Positions 34,747-42,860 of a DNA stretch of 64,000 nt are shown here, in pieces. Position 1 is the stretch's first letter; every line of letters begins with the position of its first letter. The notes under the pieces were generated by a model. It did no database searches. It was given only the letters and a program-made list of their open reading frames with translations, and was not told the origin of the DNA. The translations under genes were made by a program, and so were the position numbers. Source of the stretch: Microbacterium sp. p3-SID336 (GTDB lineage Bacteria > Actinomycetota > Actinomycetes > Actinomycetales > Microbacteriaceae); NCBI RefSeq assembly GCF_025143365.1, contig NZ_JALXPE010000012.1, forward strand, positions 1 to 64,000, given 5' to 3'.

Positions 34747-35559
34747 TCAGTACTGTCCGAGGGCGAGGCCCTTGGCGAAGAACCGCTGCGTGCAGAGGAA
34801 CAGGATGACGGTGGGCAGGGACACCAGCACGGCCGCGGCGAGCACGACCGACATCTGCGCGCCGCCGTAGGTGCTCTGCATGCCGGAGAGCGTCGTGATG
34901 ATGGGGCGGATGTCGTCGGACTGGCTGAGCGTGAGGCCGAGCAGCAGATCGTTCCACACGAACGTGGCCTGCAGGATGAAGATCGCGACCAGGGCGCTCG
35001 ACGCCATCGGCAGGTACATCCGGCTGAAGATGCGCCAGGTGGTGGCGCCGTCGAGCACCGCGGCCTCGAACACGTTGTGCGCGACGCCGGTGAAGAAGTT
35101 CCGCATCACGAACGCCGAGAACGGGATGGAGATCGCGGTGTAGATGATGACCATGCCCACGCGGGTGTCGAACAGGCCGATGCGCGAGTATGCGTCGAAC
35201 AGCGGCAGCAGCACCATCTGCAGCGGGAACACGGTCCCGCCGAAGATCACGACGAACCACAGGAAGCCCCGCTTCAGCCGCAGCGCCACGATCGCGAAGC
35301 CGGCGGCGGCGCCCACGACCACGGCGATCGCGGGCGACACGACCGAGTAGATGAGGGTGCTCAGGATGCTGTCGCCGAGGCCGGACAGCTCGAACGCCTG
35401 CGCGAAGTTCTCGAACAGGTGGAAGTCGGTGGGCAGCCACGACTCCTTCGAGGTGAAGGTCGTCGGGTCCTTCATGGCGTTCACGACGAGCAGGTAGGCG
35501 GGCAGCAGCCACACGATCCCGAGGATGACGAGGATGCTCGTCCGGATGATCTTGGCCAT
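34747..35559 (-). CDS. Carbohydrate ABC transporter permease (MalG type)
   Basis: A 270-aa permease with six predicted helices and the EAA loop EAAVLDGATTWRIFSRMYLPM, ending RFFAKGLALGQY as in MalG-family proteins. The ATG at 35559 has AAGGAG 5 nt upstream and shares one base with the previous stop. Partner of the permease at 35559-36434 and the binding protein; no ATPase gene is in the locus, so a shared MsmK-type ATPase elsewhere is likely. Confidence 0.92.
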   Translation of the reverse strand: MAKIIRTSILVILGIVWLLPAYLLVVNAMKDPTTFTSKESWLPTDFHLFENFAQAFELSGLGDSILSTLIYSVVSPAIAVVVGAAAGFAIVALRLKRGFLWFVVIFGGTVFPLQMVLLPLFDAYSRIGLFDTRVGMVIIYTAISIPFSAFVMRNFFTGVAHNVFEAAVLDGATTWRIFSRMYLPMASSALVAIFILQATFVWNDLLLGLTLSQSDDIRPIITTLSGMQSTYGGAQMSVVLAAAVLVSLPTVILFLCTQRFFAKGLALGQY

Positions 35560-36434
35560 CACATCTCCTTCTTCGGGGACAGCTGCTGACGCAGGTACAG
35601 CACCGAGGCGATCAGGGTGATGACGGTGAGGAACACCGCGATCGCCGAGCCGAGCCCGTAGTCGCTGTTCACGAACGTCTCCTTGTACATGGTGAGCGCG
35701 AGGGTCTCCGACACGGTGCCCGGTCCGCCCTTGGTCATGCCCCACACGATGTCGAAGGTCTTCAGGCTCGCGACGATGGAGAGTCCGACGACCACGGCCG
35801 TGAGCGGGCGCAGCATGGGCCACAGGATGCTGGTGAAGAGGCGGATGCCGCCGGCGCCGTCGATGCGCGCGGCCTCCAGCGGCTCCTTCGGGATGGCCTG
35901 CAGCCCGATCGTGAACAGCAGTGCGTTCACGCCGACGCCCTGCCACGACGAGGCGATGATCATCACCACGGTGTTGAGCGGCGCGTCGAGGAGCCACCGC
36001 GGCGGGTCGGTCACCCCGAACGCCGCGAGGGCCTGGTCGAGCGCCCCGCCGGAGGAGAGGATGAACGACCACACCACGCCGACGCCGATGCCGGAGAGGG
36101 CGTAGGGGATGAGGAAGGGGAGGCGCAGCCAGATGCCCCCGCCGAGGTTCCAGGTGAGCAGCGCGATCGCCAGACCGATGCCGACCGGGATGATCAGGGT
36201 GCCGATGACCCAGAGCACGGTGTTCATCGCAGAGCCCACGAAGTCGGCGTCGGTGAACATCTCGACGTAGTTGTCGAGCCCGATCCAGTCGGGGCTGCCG
36301 AGGCCGTTGTACTTCGTGAAGCTGAGGAACACCGTCCACAGCAGCGGAAGGTAGAGCAGGACCGCCACCAGGATCACGCCCGGGGCGATGAAGCCCCGGG
36401 CGGACCACTGGTACGGCGTCTTCTGATGCGCCAT
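35559..36434 (-). CDS. Carbohydrate ABC transporter permease (MalF type)
   Basis: A 291-aa permease: SARGFIAPGVILVAVLLYLPLLWTVFLSF at the N-terminus, then PFLIPYALSGIGVGVVWSFI and the EAA loop EAARIDGAGGIRLFTSILWPML, then the GGPGTVSETLAL segment typical of CUT1 systems. Starts 9 nt after the binding-protein stop. Together with MalG-like and binding protein it forms a CUT1 (oligosaccharide) importer. Confidence 0.92.
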   Translation of the reverse strand: MAHQKTPYQWSARGFIAPGVILVAVLLYLPLLWTVFLSFTKYNGLGSPDWIGLDNYVEMFTDADFVGSAMNTVLWVIGTLIIPVGIGLAIALLTWNLGGGIWLRLPFLIPYALSGIGVGVVWSFILSSGGALDQALAAFGVTDPPRWLLDAPLNTVVMIIASSWQGVGVNALLFTIGLQAIPKEPLEAARIDGAGGIRLFTSILWPMLRPLTAVVVGLSIVASLKTFDIVWGMTKGGPGTVSETLALTMYKETFVNSDYGLGSAIAVFLTVITLIASVLYLRQQLSPKKEM

Positions 36435-36442
36435 CCGCCCGC

Positions 36443-37714
36443 TTACTCCTGCTCTGCCCAGTACTTGTCGGCGGTGGCCTGGATCTTCTCCAGGAACGGC
36501 ATCGGGTCGCCCGGGTTGGCGTTGAACGCGCCGAACTGCTCGATCGCGGTGGTCACGATCTCCGTGGGCATGGCCTCGAAGAACCGGTCGTAGAGCGAGT
36601 AGTCCTCGCCGGCGATCTGCTCGCCGAGCTCGGCCAGAGCGGGGTCGGAGACCTCGGCCTTCGGGTTGAAGGCCACGTCGCCGTGCGCCTCGTTCCACGC
36701 GGTCTGGGCCTCGGGGGACATCCACCACTCGGCGTAGGCGAGACCGAGGTCGCGCTGCTTCGAGTTCTCGGCGGTGCAGATCGGGCCCGACTCGACGGCC
36801 ACCGGGGTGGTGTCGAGGTCGCCGTTCACGGCCGGGATGGCGAACATGCCGTAGTCGTCGGCGGTCATGCCGGCGCCTTCGAGGTTGCCGGCGAAGAACG
36901 TGCCGAAGTTGATCATGGCGTAGTCGCCCTGCTTGAGGCCGACCGCGGGGTCGGTGGTGCTGCCCGCGTCGCTGAACCAGCCGTTCTCCTGCTCCTCGAG
37001 CCAGACGTTCATGATGTCGACGATCTCGGGGTCGGTGTACTTCACGTCGCCGGTGGTGAGCCCGGCGTACAGCTCCGGGTCGGTCGAGGCGACGAGGTGC
37101 TGGAACCACTGGAAGGTGAACAGCACGCTGGTCTGGTAGTACGGCGTGACGCCCGCGCTCTTGAGGGTCTCGGCCGCGGTGTTCAGCTCGTCCCACGTGG
37201 TGGGGACCTCGACGCCGTTGTCGGCGAAGGCGGCCTTGTTGTAGAACATGATCCAGTACGCGATGTTCATGGGCACGCAGTACTGCTTGCCGTCGAACGT
37301 GTAGCTGTCGCGGAGGTCTTCGCTCACCCAGCCCTCGTCGACCGCCTTCGACCAGATGTCGGTGGTCTCGGCGACCAGGCCCTCGTCCACGAGCTGCTTG
37401 AGCGAGTCGCCGGTGTGCCAGGTGAAGAGGCCGGGCGACTTGTCGGTGCGGAACGACTGCTTGATGAAGGCGTCGTACTGGTTGGCGTCCGAGTAGCCGG
37501 TGGTCTTGAGGGTGATGTCGACGGCTTCGCCGCTGACCTCGTTGAGGGACTCGAAGTCCGGCTTCCACGCCGCCTTGTCTGTGTAGAAGTCGAGCGTGCC
37601 GGTGACCTCTCCCCCGTCGTCCCCGCCTCCGGAGTCGCTGGAGCACCCGGCGAGGGCCAGGCTGCCGAGGAGGAGACCGGCCGCGGCGGCGGCGATCGTG
37701 CGTCGCGAAATCAT
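36443..37714 (-). CDS. Sugar-binding lipoprotein of CUT1 ABC transporter
   Basis: A 423-aa family-1 extracellular solute-binding protein. Lipoprotein signal MISRRTIAAAAAGLLLGSLALAGC with LAGC lipobox, then SSDSGGGDDGGE linker. Mature motifs: YKxAxxDNGVEVPTTWDEL-like segment (NKAAFADNGVEVPTTWDELN), DYAMINFGTFFAGNL and YAEWWMSPEAQTAW. First gene of the transporter operon, behind a clear promoter and LacI-type operator. Confidence 0.93.
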   Translation of the reverse strand: MISRRTIAAAAAGLLLGSLALAGCSSDSGGGDDGGEVTGTLDFYTDKAAWKPDFESLNEVSGEAVDITLKTTGYSDANQYDAFIKQSFRTDKSPGLFTWHTGDSLKQLVDEGLVAETTDIWSKAVDEGWVSEDLRDSYTFDGKQYCVPMNIAYWIMFYNKAAFADNGVEVPTTWDELNTAAETLKSAGVTPYYQTSVLFTFQWFQHLVASTDPELYAGLTTGDVKYTDPEIVDIMNVWLEEQENGWFSDAGSTTDPAVGLKQGDYAMINFGTFFAGNLEGAGMTADDYGMFAIPAVNGDLDTTPVAVESGPICTAENSKQRDLGLAYAEWWMSPEAQTAWNEAHGDVAFNPKAEVSDPALAELGEQIAGEDYSLYDRFFEAMPTEIVTTAIEQFGAFNANPGDPMPFLEKIQATADKYWAEQE

Positions 37715-37734
37715 TCAGAACTCCCTTGTTCGTA

Positions 37735-37791
37735 TTGGTATCGTTACCAGAAATCTGGTCTCACGATACCGAGGTGATGACTGCGGTGCAA
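37735..37791 (-). promoter_or_regulatory. Promoter and LacI-type operator of the sugar transporter operon
   Basis: On the - strand, TTGCAC (37791-37786) and TATCGT (37768-37763) are separated by exactly 17 bp, a good sigma-70-type promoter. Downstream lies operator CTGGTAACGATACCAA (37750-37735) and a second inverted repeat CCAG/CTGG next to it. A repressor bound there would block initiation. Confidence 0.65.
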
Positions 37792-37838
37792 GGGATTCCC
37801 GGGTCGGGATCCCTCTGGATGGTGCTGCGTGTCGGTGT

Positions 37839-39677
37839 TCAGTTGTCGCTCGTGCCTGTGCCGCGCACGAAGGCCTTGACGGTCGCGAACCGGGCGCTGC
37901 GCGACTGCTCCGTGCGCTCGATCCGGTAGGCGCCCACCGCGGCAGGCACGATGAACGTCTCGGCGTAGTGGATCACGAAGGGGTCGAAGGCGCCGGTCGG
38001 GCTGACCACCCGCACCTCGTCGCCCTCCACCAGGTTCAGCACGTTGACCGTGCCGTCGGTGTCATGGTCGGCTGCGTCGGCGAACCAATGCCGGCGGACC
38101 TCGATGAACTCCAGGGCGTGCAGACCGGTGCGCTCCTCGGTCACCGCGTCGTCGCTGCGGATCGTCTCGACCTGATCGACCAGGTTCTCCACCACCCAGG
38201 TGCTGTCGCGGTCCCACTGGATGTTGCGGGCGCCGTGGTCGAGGTGCACCGGGCGCGGGATGCCGTCCAGGCCGACGCGGCCCCAGTCCCAGAGCTTGAA
38301 GGTGAAGATGAACGGCGTCGCCGAGATCTCCAGGACCATCGAGTTGGAGCCGGACGCGTGCACGGTGCCCGCCGGGATCAGGAAGTGGTCGTGCTTGCGC
38401 GCGGGGAAGGAGTTGACGTACTTCTCGGCGGGGAACGGGTGCTCGCCGTCCTGCGCGGTCGCGAGGTCCTGCAGCATCTCGGCGGGGTCGATGCCCTCCT
38501 TCGTGCCGAGGTACACGACCGCGTCGTCGCCGGCGTCGAGCATGTAGTAGCTCTCGTCCTGCGTGTAGTGCATGCCGAACGTGTTCTGGATGTAGTCCGT
38601 CAGCGGGTGCACCTGCAGGCTCAGGTTGCCGCCGTCCATCGTGTCGAGGAAGTCGAAGCGGATCGGGAACTCGGCCCCGAAGCGCGAGAAGGTCTTCGCG
38701 CCGAGCAGCTCGACAGGCCGCGAGAAGACCAGGTCGAGCGCTGGGAGCTCCAGCACGCCGCCCTCGCCCTCCAGCAGCAGCGAGTTCTCCTCCGGCACGC
38801 AGTCGAAGCACCAGGCGTAGTTGTCCTTCGACGGATCGAGACCGATGAGGTTCTTCATCCACTGGCCACCCCACACGCCGGGGTCGAAGAACGGCACCAC
38901 GCGGAACGGGCGGGCCGCCGCATCCTGCAGCGCCTGGCGGAACGCGGCGCCGCTGATCATGCCCGCCTCGGGCGAGTCCGGGTGCGGCTCGGCGGGGGCG
39001 ATCGCATTGCCGTCGAGCACGAAGTCGACCGTGTCGAACAGGTTGCGCTTGTGCCGGTCGGCGACGCGCCACTCCACGAAGAAGCCGCGCTTGTACTTGC
39101 GGAGGTTGTCCTCGCCCGGGTTGTCGGCGCGCCAGTTCGTCGCGCCCTTCCGCTGCCGCAGCTGGATCTCCCAGCGCGCCATGTCGACCAGCACCGTGGC
39201 GGCGGAGCCGGGCAGTCGCGGGGTGAGGAGTGCCGCGCCCCAGCCGATCACGACCGTGGGGGTCTCGCCGATCGCCGCCGCGAGGGCGTCGAGCTTCGCG
39301 CCGTCGTAGAAGTCGCTCAGCGTGAAGTGGCTCATCACGCCGAAGACCCGGTCATCCGTGAGGTTCGGGGCGATCAGCTCCTCGACCTCGGCGACCGGGC
39401 GGGCCGCCGTCTCGACATCCTGGATCGTCCAGCCCGGCAGCGCCGTCCGCACCTGTGCGGTGAGAGCGGGCACGTCCACGCCGGGGTACGTGTCGACCAG
39501 GAGCACGGGGGCCGTTCCGGTCACCCGTGCGCACGCCTCGGCGAGCTCCGCCGCGGCTGACCAGCCTTCGGCGCCACGGAGGATCCGCTCGCCCGGCGGC
39601 AGTGCCACGGTCGGCTGGGTGTCGTAGCGACCTCGGGTCGTGTGCCCTTCGTGCATGTCGCTGATCGGCGTGGTCAC
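37839..39677 (-). CDS. Class I mannose-6-phosphate isomerase-like protein with extra N-terminal domain
   Basis: A 612-aa protein. From about residue 255 it is a type I phosphomannose isomerase: FFDPGVWGGQWM, LSLQVHP (355-358), DESYYMLDAGDDAVVYLG and KHDHFLIPAGTVHASG carry the zinc- and substrate-binding residues, followed by a second cupin-like part. Residues 30-225 form another alpha/beta domain (VLLVDTYPGVDVPAL, KRGFFVEWRVADRHKRNLFD) that looks kinase-like but has no P-loop. GTG start with AGGAGG upstream, overlapping the ROK stop. Feeds mannose-type hexose 6-phosphate into glycolysis. Confidence 0.83.
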   Translation of the reverse strand: MTTPISDMHEGHTTRGRYDTQPTVALPPGERILRGAEGWSAAAELAEACARVTGTAPVLLVDTYPGVDVPALTAQVRTALPGWTIQDVETAARPVAEVEELIAPNLTDDRVFGVMSHFTLSDFYDGAKLDALAAAIGETPTVVIGWGAALLTPRLPGSAATVLVDMARWEIQLRQRKGATNWRADNPGEDNLRKYKRGFFVEWRVADRHKRNLFDTVDFVLDGNAIAPAEPHPDSPEAGMISGAAFRQALQDAAARPFRVVPFFDPGVWGGQWMKNLIGLDPSKDNYAWCFDCVPEENSLLLEGEGGVLELPALDLVFSRPVELLGAKTFSRFGAEFPIRFDFLDTMDGGNLSLQVHPLTDYIQNTFGMHYTQDESYYMLDAGDDAVVYLGTKEGIDPAEMLQDLATAQDGEHPFPAEKYVNSFPARKHDHFLIPAGTVHASGSNSMVLEISATPFIFTFKLWDWGRVGLDGIPRPVHLDHGARNIQWDRDSTWVVENLVDQVETIRSDDAVTEERTGLHALEFIEVRRHWFADAADHDTDGTVNVLNLVEGDEVRVVSPTGAFDPFVIHYAETFIVPAAVGAYRIERTEQSRSARFATVKAFVRGTGTSDN

Positions 39678-40765
39678 TGGTCCTCCTGTGCGGAAAGGGT
39701 GGTGGCTCGGGCGTCGGCCGCTGGTGCGGCGGGAGTGGTGGGGCGCGCGGACGGTGCGGGTGCGTCCGCGGGTGTAGGTGCGTCGGCGGGCGCGGGTGCG
39801 GCGGCGGGTGCGGCGGCGGGTGCGGTGGCGGGTGCGGGCGCGGCGGCGGGTGCGGGTGCGGTGGCGGATGCGTCGGGGATGGCAAGCGCGCTGGTGACGG
39901 AACCGGGTTCGGCCGGGAGCGCGGTGCGGGCGAGGGCGCTGAGACCCCGGGCGACGGAGAGATCGGGCTCGGGCGGCACGATGAAGCGCGGCGGGGTGAG
40001 CGACGGCCACCGGTGGGCGTGCACGTACTCCTCGATCGGCTCGGCGATCGCGTCGCCCGCGCGCAGGATGCCCCCGGAGAGGATCACCACGGACGGATCG
40101 TAGGAGTGCACGAGGCTGGTGACGACGGCGCCCCACACGTGCAGGAATCGTGCGCGCAGCTCGGGGTGGGCGTCGGTCGTGAAGACCTCCGCCATCGTGA
40201 TGCCGGGCGGCAAGGCACGGGTGCTGGCGAGGGCTTCGCCGCAGCCGAGGTTGCCGCACGGGCATGTCGGGCCGTCCAGGTCGACCGTGAGGTGTCCGCC
40301 GAGGATCCCTGCGTGGCCGGTGCGACCGCGCAGGGCAGTGCCGTCCATCAGCGCGGCGGTCCCGATGCCCGTGCCGAGGGTGACCAGTACGGCGTCGCGT
40401 TCGCCCGCGGCGCTGCCGGTCGAGGTCTCGCCCAGGAGGGCCGCCCTGGCGTCGTTCTCCACGACAGCGGGCAGCCCGAACTCCGCGCGGGCCCAGGTGC
40501 GCAGGTCGAAGTCGCGGAGGAAGTCGTACTTGGCGTTCGCGTGCCGCATGCGACTGGTCGCGGGGTCGACCACACCGGGGACGGCGATGCCGACCGCGTC
40601 AGCATCCCGTCCGATCTCGGTGAGCAGCCGATGCGCGTCGACCGCGGCGTCGGCGAGGTCGGAGGCGGCGCCCCGCACGGGGAGCCGGCTGGAGGCGAGG
40701 ATGCTGCGGCCGTCGATCACGGCGAGCTTGATCTCGGTGCCCCCGAAATCGATGCACAGCTCCAT
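39674..40765 (-). CDS. ROK family sugar kinase with Ala/Pro-rich tail
   Basis: A 363-aa ROK protein without the HTH domain, hence a kinase: MELCIDFGGTEIKLAVID (phosphate loop), GIAVPGVVD, ENDARAALLGE, LGTGIGTAALMDG and zinc motif CPCGNLGCGEALAS. The final about 65 residues are Ala/Pro repeats (encoded by repetitive DNA at 39740-39880) not found in usual ROK kinases. AGGAGGACCG precedes the ATG. Paired with the isomerase, a fructo-, manno- or glucokinase role is likely. Confidence 0.9.
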   Translation of the reverse strand: MELCIDFGGTEIKLAVIDGRSILASSRLPVRGAASDLADAAVDAHRLLTEIGRDADAVGIAVPGVVDPATSRMRHANAKYDFLRDFDLRTWARAEFGLPAVVENDARAALLGETSTGSAAGERDAVLVTLGTGIGTAALMDGTALRGRTGHAGILGGHLTVDLDGPTCPCGNLGCGEALASTRALPPGITMAEVFTTDAHPELRARFLHVWGAVVTSLVHSYDPSVVILSGGILRAGDAIAEPIEEYVHAHRWPSLTPPRFIVPPEPDLSVARGLSALARTALPAEPGSVTSALAIPDASATAPAPAAAPAPATAPAAAPAAAPAPADAPTPADAPAPSARPTTPAAPAADARATTLSAQEDQ

Positions 40766-40786
40766 CGGTCCTCCTCGCTCGACTGA

Positions 40787-40802
40787 TTGGTAACGTTATC
40801 AA
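40787..40802. promoter_or_regulatory. LacI-type operator before the kinase-isomerase operon
   Basis: TTGGTAACGTTATCAA, near-perfect palindrome, 22 bp before the ROK start; matches the sites at 37735 and 42199. Confidence 0.65.
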
Positions 40803-40908
40803 CGGGACTGCGGGGTGTCAACATGCTCTAGTTCCTCCCGCTCGCGCGGATCGCGGGCCGCGCTCGAACGGCGCAGGGGACCGCGGACCGCGCGCCGAGC
40901 AGCGCGTT

Positions 40909-41140
40909 CGCCCCGGCCCGGGTTCAGCGGACGCTGCGGAGCCACATCAGCGCCTCGACGCGCCGCGCGGCGTCCGGGTCGCCCCGCCGGGGTTCAACGG
41001 ACGATGCGGAGCGGCACCAGCAGTTCGACCTCGCGGGCGGCGGCGTTCAGGTCGTCCTGCCCGCGCTTCGCGGACGCTGCGGAGCGGCACCGGCGCCTCG
41101 GCCTCGCGCGCGGCCCCGTCCAGGTCGCCCCCGCCCGGGT
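40909..41140. repeat. Three degenerate copies of the lacI 3' end
   Basis: The gene's terminal sequence TTCAGCGGACGCTGCGGAG (from 41140) recurs at 40923, 40993 and 41067 (steps 70-74 bp), each with the following GTCGAACT-type segment. Read on the - strand the copies code for relatives of VELPVSLRSVR, two ending in a stop at the same place. No start codons; the rest of 40803-40908 shows nothing else. Confidence 0.75.
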
Positions 41141-42163
41141 TCAGCGGACGCTGCGGAGTGATACCGGGAGTTCGACCTCGCGGGCGGCGGCGTCGCGGTC
41201 GCGGCCGTCGAGGCGGTCGAGCAGCAGCCGGGTGGCCGTGCGGCCGAGTTCCCGCGGGTCGTGGTCGATCACGCTGATCGGCACGGGGGAGAGCTCGGCG
41301 AGCTCGAAGTCGTCGAAGCTCATCAGCTCCGGGAAGTCCGCCGGGGTGCGCAGGCCCGCATCGAGCTGCGTGCTGATCTCCTTGAGCGCGCCGATCGCGT
41401 TGCGGTTGTTGGCGCAGAAGATCGCCGTGGGCGGGTTCTTCGCGCGGAGCAGTGCGCGCGTGGCGTCGCGGGCCTGCTCCACGGTCTGCTGCTCTGTCGC
41501 GACGAGGTGCGGATCCGCGGTGAGGCCCCGGGCGTCGAGGGCGCGCAGGAATCCGGCGTGACGGCGGGCTCCCGTGAAGATCGACGGCGCATTGCCGAGG
41601 TAGCCGATGCGCGTGTGACCGCGGTCGATCAGGGCCGTGGTGCCGCGGAACGCGCCCTCCTCGTCCGCGAGCACGACGCTGTCCACGGCGAGGCCGTCGA
41701 TGCGGCGGGACGCGAGCACCACGGGCACCCCCTGGTTCTGCGAATGTGCGAGATGCGCGGAGCTCGGCCCGGCAGGCACCACGATCAGCCCGTCCACGCG
41801 GCGGCCGAGGAAGTCGCCGACGAGCTCGGCCTCCCGGGTCGCGTCCTCCGAGGTGTTGCCGAGCAGGATGCGACGCCCGGTGAGGGCCGCCTCCTCCTCC
41901 ACGCCGAGCGCGAAGGTGCTGTAGTACGGGTTGGCGATGTTGGTGATGGCGACGCCGATCAGTCCGCTGCTGTGGCCGGGACGGATGCTGCGCGCGTTCT
42001 CATTGCGGTGATAGCCGAGCTCGGCCACGGCTTCCAGGACGCGCTGCTGCACCTCGGGCTTCACGTTCACCCCGCCGGACAGGGTCCGCGACACGGTCAT
42101 GGGGCTGACGCCCGCGCGCTGCGCGACCTCTTTCACGGTCGGCCGGTGCGCTCTCTCGGCCAT
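41141..42163 (-). CDS. LacI family transcriptional repressor
   Basis: A 340-aa LacI protein. N-terminal HTH RPTVKEVAQRAGVSPMTVSRTLSGG, hinge VAELGYHRNENARSI, then the periplasmic-binding-like domain (LIGVAITNIANPYYSTFALGVE; RRIDGLAVDSVVLADEEGA; SFDDFELAELSPVPISVIDHDPRELG). The ATG at 42163 is taken because GGAGG lies 6 nt before it. Likely represses the kinase-isomerase and transporter operons and itself through sites resembling TGATAACGTTACCA. The product's C-terminus is short compared with typical LacI ends. Confidence 0.93.
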   Translation of the reverse strand: MAERAHRPTVKEVAQRAGVSPMTVSRTLSGGVNVKPEVQQRVLEAVAELGYHRNENARSIRPGHSSGLIGVAITNIANPYYSTFALGVEEEAALTGRRILLGNTSEDATREAELVGDFLGRRVDGLIVVPAGPSSAHLAHSQNQGVPVVLASRRIDGLAVDSVVLADEEGAFRGTTALIDRGHTRIGYLGNAPSIFTGARRHAGFLRALDARGLTADPHLVATEQQTVEQARDATRALLRAKNPPTAIFCANNRNAIGALKEISTQLDAGLRTPADFPELMSFDDFELAELSPVPISVIDHDPRELGRTATRLLLDRLDGRDRDAAAREVELPVSLRSVR

Positions 42164-42198
42164 TCCTGCCCTCCGACCCATCCTGCGTACCACCTGAA

Positions 42199-42212
42199 GG
42201 GAACGTTATCAG
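42199..42212. promoter_or_regulatory. LacI-type operator before lacI
   Basis: GGGAACGTTATCAG, the third, weaker copy of the operator, 35 bp before the lacI start: probable autoregulation. Confidence 0.5.
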
Positions 42213-42252
42213 CGGACTGCCGAATCGGCGGCGAGGTGTCGATGGTGACGGC

Positions 42253-42338
42253 GTACACAACTCCTCAAAACATGTCCGGTACGGCGGGGTTCTGGGCGGC
42301 TGCGGGTCGACCCAGCGAGAATCTGAGGAGTTGTGAAC
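42253..42338. repeat. Palindromic element B variant, copy 2
   Basis: Ends GTACACAACTCCTCA and TGAGGAGTTGTGAAC, 86 bp overall. The outer ACAACTC/GAGTTGT is shared with element B, the following bases differ. Lies in the 469-bp divergent space (42164-42632) that holds no gene besides repeats and the lacI promoter. Confidence 0.65.
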
Positions 42339-42395
42339 GCCGAATCGGCTGCACCCCGGGGCGAGGTGCCGGCAGTGGTGCGGCTCCCGCCACCC

Positions 42396-42482
42396 GTGCG
42401 CATAACTCAGGAGAAACGCAGTCCGAGCGCCTGGACGGACCGGATCGGCGGTCGCGCGGTCCGGTTCTCCTGAGTTGTGCAC
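42396..42482. repeat. Palindromic element B, copy 3
   Basis: Ends GTGCGCATAACTCAGGAG and CTCCTGAGTTGTGCAC, 87 bp, nearly the same as copy 1 at the right end; the centre is different (GGACGGACCGG-type inverted repeat). Confidence 0.75.
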
Positions 42483-42632
42483 GCGGTTCGAGGGTGAACG
42501 GGGCCGAGCGTCAGGTGGGTCGCGGGTGAACGCGCGGGACGAGGGTGAGGCGGCGACCGCGGCGCGAGGTGTCAAGGGTCTCTTCCGCGTCGGAGGTCTC
42601 GCGTAGAAAGGAGGTCGACGGAAGGGCAGGGC

Positions 42633-42860
42633 ATGGCCGCAGGTGACATCGAGACGTTCTCGCGCAACGGGATCTGGTTCAACCGCATCCAGGGGGAGTC
42701 GCACACGCTCGGGAGCAGCTTCGAGTCCATGGAGGAGGCGGTGAAGGTCGGCCGCGGGGCCGCGGTCGCGCGTCAGGTGCACCACGTCGTGCGCACGGAA
42801 GAGGGCCCCTCCGAGGATGTCGCTCCCCACGAAGCGCACCCGCGCGACCTGATGTGGTGA
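42633..42860 (+). CDS. Small DUF2188-like protein
   Basis: A 75-aa protein: DIETFSRNGIWFNRIQGESHTLGSSFESMEEAVKVGRGAAVARQVHHVVRTEEG. The Trp, the Ser-Phe-x-S-x-x-E-A-V run and the HHVVRTEEG end resemble DUF2188 proteins of unknown function. SD-like AAAGGAGGT lies 17 nt and GGAAGGG 7-12 nt before the ATG. Overlaps the next gene by GTGA. Confidence 0.7.
   Translation: MAAGDIETFSRNGIWFNRIQGESHTLGSSFESMEEAVKVGRGAAVARQVHHVVRTEEGPSEDVAPHEAHPRDLMW

Noticed and set aside
31349..34870. Open frame of over 1100 codons on the + strand opposite the glycosidase and secreted-protein genes
   Set aside because: The opposite strand has signal peptide, RBSs and family motifs; this frame has none.
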